From positions 744,001-808,000 of the forward strand of contig WWBZ02000040.1 of NCBI GenBank assembly GCA_011503125.2: a DNA stretch of 64,000 nucleotides, given 5' to 3'. A model generated the notes under the pieces. It was not told where the DNA came from. It ran no database searches and saw only the letters and a list, made by a program, of their open reading frames with translations. Every line of letters begins with the position of its first letter. Position 1 is the stretch's first letter. Made by a program: the position numbers and the translations under genes. This DNA comes from Botryosphaeria dothidea (Eukaryota; Ascomycota; Dothideomycetes; Botryosphaeriales; Botryosphaeriaceae). Positions 54,962 to 64,000 of this stretch are shown here, in pieces.

Positions 54962-57933
54962 GTGAGACGAAGAAAAGGGGAAGAGTAGAGGGAAGCTTGG
55001 TTCTCCATCCAACCTGAGGGACTGGGCAACGAAAGTAGCTGCTTGACACATTTCGGCTGCAAGGGTTCCAATAGAGCGCTTTCATTCGAATCTTTCTCGA
55101 AGTGTTCTATACGTGAGATGGGTGATTTCCCGTGGTGGTCAAGCGCACCTGCCGTGTTTGTAGGTCTGCTTCTGGCTAGCTCCCCCAGCAGTCTCCTCAG
55201 CCACGAGCGTTGTTTCCGTCTCAACCTCACACCACCTCACACTCTCCACTTGGAATACCTTCATGAAAAATCCACCCCCTATCTTCTCGATGAAGCCTGG
55301 ACTCCATCCTTCAACTCGAAGCGTGTGCGGCTCCCGCACGGGCACGAATCCAATGTGCGAATAAGTCATCGTCTAAGTCGCCCCTATGGAGCTTGTTCGA
55401 GTTCAAGGCTCCTCCTCCTTGCGTCAGCACATATCACTTCATAGTGCCCCTGGGATGTCGGGTTGCTTCCAAGCAAACAACGAGTTTGAGCCGTCGGTGC
55501 CGTTGTTGATGAGGGCTCCTGGAGCCTGTCGCTGCCTCACCTTCCAACTACACCGAGCTAACTGCGATCTCCCTGCTATTTTCATTTCCCAGATCTTGAT
55601 ATACTACACGGGGAAGAGTCACATGTTCAGCCCCTGAATGGGACGCCATTTCTCAGCTATTGCCTTCCCCACGTGCCGCCCGCACTTTCGACCCTCACGG
55701 TCCTCAGGTGTGGGGTCAATTGGATGCGCGACAGCCTCGCAATTGGGAATGAAAAACCATCAGCGCCAAGCAGAGCGGGGAAGATGGGCCGATGAAAGAG
55801 GCAGGATTCTGGACGCCCACGCAAGACCCGACGATCTGAAGTATCCCTTGGCGAAAATGGATAGTAAGACTTCCACCGATTACGATTTTCGGCTGATCAC
55901 CTACGAAACGACTGGGCAATGCTTTTCTTGGAGTCCAGATCGACGTGTTTCAGAAGAGCGCGATGCTGACAGTTACGAGTTGCACGGTTGACATGTGCTT
56001 GCGAGGCCCAGGCGTGCGTGTTTCGACGGCGCACAACCAACAGTCATGACGTTTCTCTCGGATTTGAGCTCTGCGATATCGTCACCCACATCATCAGGAA
56101 AACACCTTCTACATGCAGTCACGATTGTCGAAACGGGGCCGGAAGCACGAACCGATTGTTCCGCACAGCCGAAACTAACGGATTGTCGGCTTACAAACTT
56201 TCCGCCTATACTCTTTTCCAACTCGGCGACTCAATGTGACTCCAGCTATGACTTGCAGCCAAGGGTCCGCCGAAGCTCTCGGGATTCTGCAGGTATTCTT
56301 CCAGATGGGAAAAAGGCGCGAGCCAAGACGGGCCAAGAGCAAAGCATGCTTCTCCTCGGGCAAGCTCTAGGCAAGGAATGCAGCAGCTCTCGCGACAACA
56401 GGGTATCCATCTGATGCGGCGGCGTGTTTCCCGGCTTGGCGGCGTGGGTCCAGGTTGAAGCAACTCCAGCAGTTCACGGACCTCGATTGGGCGAAACGAT
56501 CACCATTGGCAACAGATTTGAGGGCGGGATGCCGGAGGCCGTTTTAAGACTGGGAATCACAGCACCGGAAAGGGGGCGGTACCTGCTCTGTGAAAAGCGA
56601 AGTTGGGCGCTGAAGATCGATCAAGCGCTTTAATGAGCTGACACCTCTTGCGGTGGAGGGTGCGCAGCGTGCGGCCCAAAGACTGTACTCGGCTTGTGTT
56701 GCAAGATTCCTGCCAAAGCACAGGAATAGAAAAAGCTTGCGTGACGGAGAAGGCGGATGATGAATGGACGGACAGCGCGTCGATGAAGCAGCTTGGCAGA
56801 TGGGTTGAGGTGTCGTCCGGGCAGGGAGAGGGGGAGTCCCGTGCGGATCTGCTGCCGCGGTTTCGACGCTGGATCGGCAGCAGTTTCCAACCACCACCAC
56901 TCGTACTTCTCGACACTTGCTTGAGGCGGTGCAGCTCGGGCCCACTACGTCTACGTATCTTGACGTGGGGAGGAGCCTACTGCACACTACTGGCTTCCGC
57001 ACAACGCGCCGGCGCTTGGCCAAGACATCTCTGTGGATACCAGCAACGCATGAACGCGCAACCACTCTATCACCGGCGGAACCTCTTGGCGCTGGCAGTG
57101 TGGCCGCCAAGCCCCGTATGATGGACGGTGTGTTTGTTTCGTTCATTTGCGAGGCGCTTCTGCTCCACCCCCTGCTGCATCTCCTGCCCCTTTCGAACAG
57201 CGCGAGAGGCAAGCGGGAGCTGATCAGACTCACAGGCCAGGCCATGTGGCAGCGCGGTGCCACCGGGGGCGCAGGCGAATAGCTCAAGTATGACCGAATG
57301 GGCCAGAGCATATGATTTGACTGCCCTAATTTGGCCTTCCGCTGTCCCCGCCGTCTCCGCGTACCACACCGCGCCCGCCCGACGGACTCACCAGCCTACC
57401 GCTCTCGCCTCCGCCGCTACACTGCTCCCGGCCTTGAGTACGCCCGCACCTCTGTGAACAAGTCCTATAGTCTATCTTTCTCTGTACAAACTCTCGTTCT
57501 GTTTCCCGCATCCTGCTCCATCCGCTCTTCCGACTCTCCTTACATTTGGCCACCCAACGCACGTCCATCGAGGCTCTCAGTGATCGGCGTCCGGCAATGT
57601 GTGCCCTTATCTCGCCAAGCGGCCAAGTCGCTGAGCCGCCGCGCCGTGCGCCACTCCCGGGCAGGGAAGCTTAGCTGTTCGATGCTACACGTCTGTGCCC
57701 TGACCATGACTGCACTTTAGCGTATTCTGTGCTTGCTGTCGGGCTCGATCGTGGGTCCGTACCAGAAGATCGCCCTAGGCTCGTCTCCCAACCTGCGTTA
57801 TGGAGGGCCCAGCTGGCGTCCTTTAAAGGCACACAGGGTCCGTCAAAAGTCCAGGCCCAGCGTCCGTTTGACGTCCCAAGTCTATCTCAAAATTCCACTT
57901 GGTCTGTTGGTTCTGTGACGTGGATGGTATAAG
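54962..57933. other. 3-kb gene-free region
   Basis: Between the GNAT gene and the DUF1275 gene, both plus strand. Open frames up to 255 residues (minus, 56544-57311) have no domain and a low-complexity, Arg/Ser/Pro composition. From about 57340 to 57560 the plus strand is C/T-rich, probably promoter or leader of the downstream gene. No RNA gene recognised. Confidence 0.55.
57924..57932 (+). other. Minimal upstream ORF (Met-Val-stop) next to the DUF1275 start
   Basis: ATG GTA TAA at 57924-57932 ends one base before the ATG at 57934. If transcribed, it could reduce initiation at 57934 and favour reinitiation downstream, for example at 57991 where the context is GCCACCATGG. Alternatively the TATAAG in it is a core promoter element and 57991 is the sole start. 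Confidence 0.4.
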
Positions 57934-59012
57934 ATGGCCGACGAAATCACACCTTCGAACTGCCACACCCGGCGGCCCTCGACTGCCACCATGGAGGACT
58001 TCGAGAAGGAGAAGATCCACACACCTGACTTCGGTATGTGCTTGTGAACTGCACGCCGATGTTCCACAGCTGACAGTATAGGAAGGCCTGAGCCGGGCAG
58101 TAACACCTTCACTTGAAGCGCAAGACGCGACACCGTTGCATCCAGACCAAGAACTTCTCACTCTCCCTCCTTCCAAGAGGTGGCAAGCATACCTCAACCA
58201 ACAGATTGGAGTTGATACCCTTCTTGAACTTGAGCTCTACATGTTGAGCTTCGCCACTGGTATCCAAGATGCCATGACATTTGCTTTCTATGGCGTCTTC
58301 TGCTCGAAGCAAACCGGAAACCTCGTCACCATCGCCCTGTCCGCCCTCAAGTCTGAGGCTGTCGTGCAGACCGAAACTCACATTGTCGTTTCCTTCCTCT
58401 TCTTCCTTGCTGGCGCATCACTGTTCGGACATTTCAACAACTTCATTGGAAAGAAACGCCGCGGGTGGTTGATCTTCGTGAACGCCTTGCAATCCATCCT
58501 GGTCATTGCTGCCTGCGCCATTAGAAAGGTCTCGGTAGACAAATTCGGAGTTATCGAACCAGGCGGACCCGACCCGTGTGCTGTTGCTTCCATCGCCTTG
58601 CTTGCATTCGCATCTGGTGGTCAGATCTCGCTCGCCTTGAGTGTTGGTTTGGCGGAGATCAACACTACCATGGTACGTCACTTGTGCATCTAGGGTACCG
58701 GCGAAAAGCTAATAATCTTTCTAGATTACTGGTGCAATGGTCATGCTCGCACACGACAGAAAGGTTCTCAACAAACATAACCCCGGCCGCAATCGTAAGC
58801 TCTTCTTCATTGCTAGCATCCTCGGTGGTTCCTTCGTTGGCGCTGTTGCCAACAAATTCGCGCATTCCGCTCTCTCTCTACTTCTCGTCGCCATCACCAA
58901 GGTCGTCGTCACTTTGATGTTTCTCTGCAACCGCGGTGTGCACAAGAAGCCGGGGTCCTCTGATACTGAGGATAGCTCCCTGAGTTTGGTCCAGATTATT
59001 TGGGGCGATTGA
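57934..59012 (+). CDS. DUF1275 (YoaK-type) integral membrane protein
   Basis: Exons 57934-58033, 58086-58672 and 58725-59012; 975 nt, 324 residues. The acceptor at 58085 (GGAAG) is the only one I found that keeps the frame; nearer AGs lead to stops. The family signature is FATGIQDAMTF, FCSKQTGNLVTIAL and ITGAMVMLAHD, with about six or seven membrane spans (SFLFFLAGASLFG, GWLIFVNALQSILVIAACAI, AVASIALLAFASGGQISLAL, LFFIASILGGSFVGAVANKF, LSLLLVAITKVVVTLMFL). Function of DUF1275 proteins is unknown; they are small permease-like membrane proteins shared with bacteria. Start is ambiguous: 57934, or 57991 in a perfect Kozak-like context, which would remove 19 residues. Confidence 0.85.
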
Positions 59013-61464
59013 GCACGCATTCCCTTGGCACGAACGCACAAACAACCCCTGGGCCTCAATGGTTCGACTGAAAATTTCTCGCTCAGTACCGAGTGAAGCA
59101 TGCCCAACCCTCCGAACATAGAACAGCCATCGGAGTGTTATCGCACCGCCTGGCAGGCCCAAGGCGAGCGGCCAGATTAGTTCATTCCCAGCAGAAGTGG
59201 AACTCAGGTGCCCAAAGAATCTATGGAGAATGAGGGTCCTCGATTGTGTGCTCTCTTTCCGCACAAGTCCACCTTCCTATCTCCACTTTTGTCCCGAAAG
59301 GAGAATCGGAGATACAAGCTGCAGGCCGCTCATTCTTCTGGACTGGTGAAAACCGGAGTTCTGAGACGCTGTTTCGAAAGGACAGCTCGTATACCTTCCT
59401 GAAAAAGGTACGACGGACAAGTCTTCAACAGCGATTAAGGTGGTTCGAGTAACCTCCCTTTATTGGCAATCATTACATCTATCTCATATCACTACTCCTT
59501 CTTTCTTCTTTCCGAAAATAAAAAGCGGGCAGGTTTTCTTTGTCATCTCTTTTCTCTTTGCAAAAAAATAGCGCGGGCGTTGGGCATTTTCGGGGGGGTG
59601 TGCTTCACGGTTCGGATGGGAAAAGTGCGCAGGCTGCATCGGCGTTCTCTTTTTAGCATCTTTGCGAATTGATTATTTCCTACCTCAGTTGTTCGGAGCG
59701 TTTCCTTTTTGCCTTCACCGCATACCCCGGTTTTTTTTCTTTCCGTTTCTTTACTTTCCCTTTTCGATCTTCATGCGATATCCCGATATTTTAGGTTAAG
59801 GTCTTTGACTCTTCTTCGGAGGATATGACCACTCCAATACTCCTTTTACCTCTTTGTGATAGCTTGAGAAAAAATCACAACGCATTGCTGGCCAATAATG
59901 GATCAAACATGACAGTACCTGGATTGATGGTAGTGACTCGACCTTTTTCGGGGCAATGCTGTTAAGGATGTTGGATGTCGAGCTTCCAGATAGCCAATAC
60001 CATAGTCGAACTCAATCCACGTGAAGTTACATAAAATGCTCATTCGCATATGCATGCAAACACTGTTTCAGCAGCGGAGCGGATTACCCGCTCTCGACCC
60101 TTTTCATCTATACGAACTTTTTCCCTTTCTGAAGACCCCATACTTCCGACAATTGACCAACCGGATGACATCCCCAAGATCCACCGCCCACCGCCCACCA
60201 CCATCCGTAAACACAACTCCGAATGGAGCTTCTCTTTTCCCTCTCCTTCTTCGGTGCCCTCCCCTCCCTTCCCGGGCTGGCAAGGAGAGATGAGCTGCAT
60301 GTCTCGGCGCTGTGGCCGTCGTCACACATCTCTTGGCGAGGCTCCACTTCGGTTCTTGTCGATTTCTTGGGGGGAGGGTTGCCGATGTCATGTATGCGCG
60401 CGCTATATCACGTATGTGAGTGTGGGTGACACGCATACACACAATCTGGATCGGAGTAGGGCCGCCCTAGCAGGTTTTTTCTTTCTCTCGCGTTGCATTT
60501 CGTACGTCATAATACTGTTGTTGTTGTTTTGTTTTTGTCCTCGCCGCTTTGGGCATCGACCTCCCGTTTGGAGTCGGAGGGACGAGAGATTGTATACCCT
60601 CTGACTTGTGGTTCGTCAGAGGAGGTGGAGTGCAAATTGCCTCATAATACGGAGACATTTTTTTTTCCAGCATGTCCAACCATATCCGCTGCGACGTGAT
60701 GGAGGGGCCTGATTACCTCCGGGGGTATTTCCGATATGCAAGACATCGCCAAGAAGAAGGAATTGGCTGGGTAGCAACGCAGCGAGGCGAGGCAAAGGTT
60801 TGAGAACGTTCGGAATCCGATGGGAGGTCCGACGTGGCTGGCGATTGTCAAGTACCAATTTTCACCGGTGCGGACCGCTAATCGACGACGGGGGGCCGTG
60901 CCACGGGCATTGAGAATCGAGAAAAGAGACCCACGTTGCAGAAATAATTGGATACCGGCATACCTAACTTAAGCATATTAGAAGAGCGCTCGGCAGGAGT
61001 AGCAGCAACACGTTACACAATCCAAGAACCGTGCTAATCGATTTTCGGTAATTCGGCATATCAACTCCCATTGCTCCCCTTGCCATCTATTTGCATCGTC
61101 CAGCCATCCGGAAGGGAAGATACCGCCGGCAAATCCGAAACTTGGTAAGATACGCCAAGAAGCCGTGAAGCTCCAGATCCGGATAAAATCAAACGAAGGA
61201 AAGATGAAAAAAGGAACACCCATTTTTTGTCGCTGTATCAAGCCAGCCCCCGACGCCGGTGACCCACCGAAGGGCACACGCATCATGCATGCAACGTGAC
61301 TTGATGCGAGCCCAGTCGTTATGCAGAACGAAATAGAAAATCAGGAAACTGTTGTCGCGGTCCCACCCATGAAAACTACCGACTGCCAACCGAGACTGGC
61401 TCCACTGGTTTGGGACGTTTTGAGGTGCAACAGACGGCAGTTAATTACGCAGGGGTTTCGGGTA
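59013..61464. other. 2.45-kb convergent gene-free region
   Basis: Between the DUF1275 gene (+) and the La gene (-) 3' ends. Includes strongly T/C-rich tracts near 59720-59770 on the plus strand. Open frames are short and domainless. No RNA gene recognised. Confidence 0.55.
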
Positions 61465-62901
61465 TCAAGCAGTGGCCTCCTCAGGCTTGGCCTTCTTTGC
61501 GTCATTGCCGGCAGCGTCGTCCTCAGCAGGGCGCTTCTTTGACTCAGTGTCCTTCGACGGCTCCGAGGCCTCAACAATCGGGATGCCCCTGTAAGAGCTG
61601 GTTAGTTCAGTGGTGTTGCGTGCTTTGGAAACTGCATTGACGAACCTGGCGTCGACCCTCTGGGCCGGCTTCTCCTCCTTCTCATTCTTCTCGTCCTTGG
61701 AGTCGCGCTCACGGTTGCGGTCACCGCCACGCCTATCGCCACGGCCTCCACGGCCTCCACGGCCTCCACGGCCTCCACGACCGCGGCCGCGGCCCTTTTG
61801 AAACCTATCCCTTCCCTCCTTCCAGTTGCCATCGGCGCCCCTGTTGTCCCTGTCATCGCGATCGCGACGACCACCACGGAAGCCGCCACGGCCACGCTGC
61901 TGGTAGCCGTTGGCGCTGTAATGCGGGGGCCTGGCGGGCTGGGCCTTGATCTTTCCATCGGCAATATCCTTGGCCTTCATATCGACGTACTCCTTCTTGC
62001 TCATGATTTGCAGATCATTGCCCTCAAACTTGGGCTTCGGATCCAGAGCAAGGAAGTTCTTCTGGGTCTCCTCATCCTCAAACTCAACGAAGACACTGCC
62101 CTTGAACTTCTTCTCGGGGTAGGTACGGCGAAGACGGACAGAGTTGATAGTGCCATACTGCATGAAGAACTTCTCGATGTTAAACTGGGTCATCTCATTC
62201 TCCTCGCCGAAGCCTTTGGCGTAGATGCTACGCGGCTGGGTCTTGTCGTCGATAACACGAACGTGGTTGTCGTTGTAGGAGTTTCCGAACTTCTCGTCGA
62301 GCGGGACCTTGCGACGAACCTCCTCGCCCTCGGTGAGCTCAAGGAAGTCGCTCTCCTTGACGGCGTCAACGACGGCCGAGTAGGGCTGGAAGCGGCGCAT
62401 ACGGCTGAAGCCATGGAGGACCTTAAGGGGGATGGGCTTGTTCTCATAGCCAGCAACCTGGTTCATGAGGTACTTGTCCATAGGCAGGTTGGAGTCAGAG
62501 AAGTAGAACTCGACCTAAATGCTAGTCAGCTTGTATGCGCTGAGGCGCTGAGGCTGGAGCGAGGCGCAATTACCTGCTTGCGGATCTGGACGGGGTCGCT
62601 GGACTCCTCGCCGACATAGGTAGACTTCTTCTGGAACTTGCGAAGACCCCTGTGCTCCCTCCTGTCCTCCCTGGTGTCCTTGGCGGCTGCGAAGATCAAT
62701 TAGTGAGCGAACATGGCAGTTGAGGAGCGCTCGCGTACACTCATCCTTCTTCGACTCGGTGGACTCGGCGGTCTCCCTGGCATCAGTGTTGGCGTCGACA
62801 GCAGTGTCGGCCGGCTGCACGGCAGGCGCGGTAGCCGTCTGGTCGTTGGCGGGGACGGTGGCGGGGGCAGCCTCAGCGGGCTGGACCTGGTTGTCGGACA
62901 T
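61465..62901 (-). CDS. LHP1: La protein (Lhp1-type RNA chaperone)
   Basis: Binds 3' UUU-OH ends of nascent Pol III transcripts and protects pre-tRNAs. Exons 62901-62739, 62686-62574 and 62514-61465; 441 residues as an open frame. N-terminus is Ala/Pro/Asp-rich. La motif from about residue 60 (RGLRKFQKKSTYVGEESSDP, IRKQ-VEFYFSDSNLPMDKYL, VLHGFSRMRRF), then an RRM (RSIYAKGFGEENEMTQFNIE, KKFKGSVFVEFEDEETQ). An RGG-rich tail and a bipartite nuclear signal (KKRP..KKAK) end the protein. Within exon 3, 61645-61589 looks like a 57-nt in-frame intron (CAG|GTTCGT, CTAAC branch site, TTACAG); splicing would remove 19 residues and give 422. The RGG region is longer than in yeast Lhp1, which lacks one. 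Confidence 0.93.
61589..61645 (-). other. Candidate 57-nt in-frame intron in the La gene
   Basis: On the minus strand GTTCGT after CAG, CTAAC 16-20 nt before the end, and TTACAG. Length is a multiple of three and has no stop, so both retained and spliced mRNAs encode protein. Spliced product joins RVDA-R-GIPIVEAS. Confidence 0.55.
61742..61777. repeat. 9-bp coding minisatellite (CGGCCTCCA)4 in La RGG tail
   Basis: Four exact 9-bp units; on the coding strand each encodes Gly-Gly-Arg in the RGG tail. Copy number may vary among strains. Confidence 0.9.
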
Positions 62902-63370
62902 GGTTGATGTAGACGGTTATTGCTGCTTCTCCAGGAGAAGACGATATGGCAATATTTAAAGCAGGCAGCGGTGCTGAAAGGCGCGGGTTGACTAGCGGGG
63001 CAGACGGGCGGTTAGAAGTGAATTTTTTGGAGGATGCGATGACGCTCCGACTGGGCAGAGTGACTCACTGTGAAGTAGGCAGCAGGGAGGTGGCGCAGCG
63101 ACCCGCAACTGGCAGCACCGAGAACGCTGAGGTAGTGCTGGAGGAGTAGAAGGTGAAGAGGATGGCCGAGGAAACAATTGTGGTGGAGCGCGCGAAAAGC
63201 AGCGCAAGGCGTGGGCGGGCGGAGGAGCTCGGCGCCAAGATTTCACAGCTGCGGCGCCGCGCCCGGCCTCCGATTGGCTCCGCGGTGCAGCGACTCCAGA
63301 GAAGTTCGAGCGAGCCTGTGGCCGAGTGCAGAGAGACGTCCCATCGCCAACACCACTCCCCGCCCCAGCC
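62902..63370. other. Divergent promoter region, La / Nam9
   Basis: 469 bp between divergent starts of two RNA-related genes. An inverted CCAAT box (ATTGG) lies at 63273-63277 in GC-rich DNA, about 95 bp before the Nam9 start. Shared regulation is possible. Confidence 0.6.
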
Positions 63371-64000
63371 ATGCGGAAGCGCTTCCACTGGCTCAAGAAG
63401 CCCGTACGTCCTGCTTCTTGCCCATTGCCCCCTGGCGTCCGTCTGCTCACCCCGTCCAGAAAATCAGGGCCGACTGGTCCAAGGAAACGCTCTACAACAT
63501 CTCTCGCGCCACCGTCCCGAGCGCCGCCAGCAAGACTTTCTTCCAGCAGAAGTGGAATGCCAAGGCTCTGACCCGTGCCTACCACGGCGAGCAAATCCGC
63601 GAGAAGCAATGGCAGCACATGTTCCGCCGCACCCTGCCCGCCGTCGTGCCCATGGACCACAAGTATCTCGCCCGCACCGATGGTAGCGAAGAAGCCACTG
63701 GTCGCGGTTCTGGTGAAGACGAGCCCACCGACATCATGATGCGCCGGAAGTCCGAAATGACGCCCTACATGCAAATGACCTTCTACCCGGTCGAACGCCG
63801 CCTGGACACGGCCATCTGGCGTGCTCTGTTTGCCTCGAGCGCCCGCCAGGCACGCCAATTCGTCGTCCACGGTTGGGTCAAGGTCAATGGCAAGAAGGTA
63901 TGTTTTCCATTGCTCCAAGACAATCAAGCTCTATCTGCTGACCCTCTGCAATTGTAGATGGTCTACCCCGGCTACATGCTGAACCCTGGCGATATGTTCC
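63371..64000 (+). CDS. NAM9: Mitochondrial ribosomal protein uS4m (Nam9), 5' part
   Basis: Small-subunit mitoribosome protein, cut by the window end. Exons 63371-63403, 63460-63897 and 63958 to beyond 64000. The first exon gives [11 protein letters not shown], joined to [15 protein letters not shown]. The S4 RNA-binding domain is clear: [40 protein letters not shown] and LNPGDMF. All splice sites are canonical (GTACGT, GTATGT). Residues 1-171 are visible. Fungal Nam9 proteins are usually 400 or more residues, so most of the C-terminal half lies outside. Divergent from the La gene. Confidence 0.93.

Noticed and set aside
56544..57311. 255-residue minus-strand open frame in the 55-58 kb gap
   Set aside because: No recognisable domain, no codon bias, Arg/Ser/Pro/Cys-rich; length is not exceptional for GC-rich DNA.
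1..64000. CRISPR arrays, operons, ribosome-binding sites or phage elements
   Set aside because: The DNA is eukaryotic: spliced genes, organelle presequences and PTS2 signal; no regularly spaced repeats were seen.

Overview
The window is nuclear DNA of a filamentous ascomycete (Pezizomycotina). The evidence is compact genes with short introns (mostly about 50-80 bp) that have GT..AG ends and CTAAC/CTGAC-type branch sites close to the acceptor, plus typical fungal orthologues (septin Cdc3/AspB, Exo70, Nam9, Pom33, a PX/PH-less phospholipase D, a cPLA2-type lipase). I cannot name the species; a Dothideomycete or Eurotiomycete would fit. I support 23 protein genes, about one per 2.8 kb, and see no tRNA, rRNA, transposon, CRISPR or RIP-type AT-rich block. 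Almost all multi-exon models were rebuilt by hand and their exon lengths close to whole codons.

Layout. 0-8.3 kb: membrane-anchored unknown protein (-), peroxisomal 3-ketoacyl-CoA thiolase (-), DHA1-type MFS transporter (+), amidohydrolase (+). 9-14.3 kb: ten-exon glycogen phosphorylase (-) and a cyclin-like protein (-). 14.3-20 kb: the largest gene-free stretch. 20-27 kb, all minus: Pom33/TMEM33-like protein, septin Cdc3/AspB, exocyst Exo70. 27-33 kb, plus: cPLA2-type phospholipase and phospholipase D. 33.7-42.9 kb: class V aminotransferase (-), gamma-tubulin complex protein (+), unknown type I membrane protein (-). 43.7-54.9 kb, all plus: LSm4, mitochondrial PPR protein, PTEN-type phosphatase, AAA ATPase with a charged N-terminus, GNAT acetyltransferase. 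55-61.4 kb: mostly gene-free apart from a DUF1275 membrane protein. 61.5-64 kb: La protein (-), divergent from mitochondrial ribosomal protein uS4m/Nam9 (+, cut by the window end).

How the genes relate. This is largely conserved housekeeping sequence without an operon-like pathway. The one thematic cluster is septin, Exo70, cPLA2 and PLD in 22-33 kb, with PTEN 14 kb further on: all act on, bind or organise membrane phospholipids or phosphoinositides. Whether this means anything beyond chance is inference.

Most interesting points: three genes whose start codon sits alone (or with one extra base) on the first coding exon (LSm4, PTEN, septin); a 13-nt micro-exon in glycogen phosphorylase; a 57-nt in-frame intron candidate in the La gene; paired CCTCGG elements upstream of the thiolase; a Gcn4/AP-1 palindrome upstream of the GNAT gene; sharply bounded GC3-saturated patches inside four unrelated genes; and an unknown type I membrane protein with a lumenal polyproline stalk and a cytoplasmic PPxY motif. 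I found no convincing wholly new multi-gene system.
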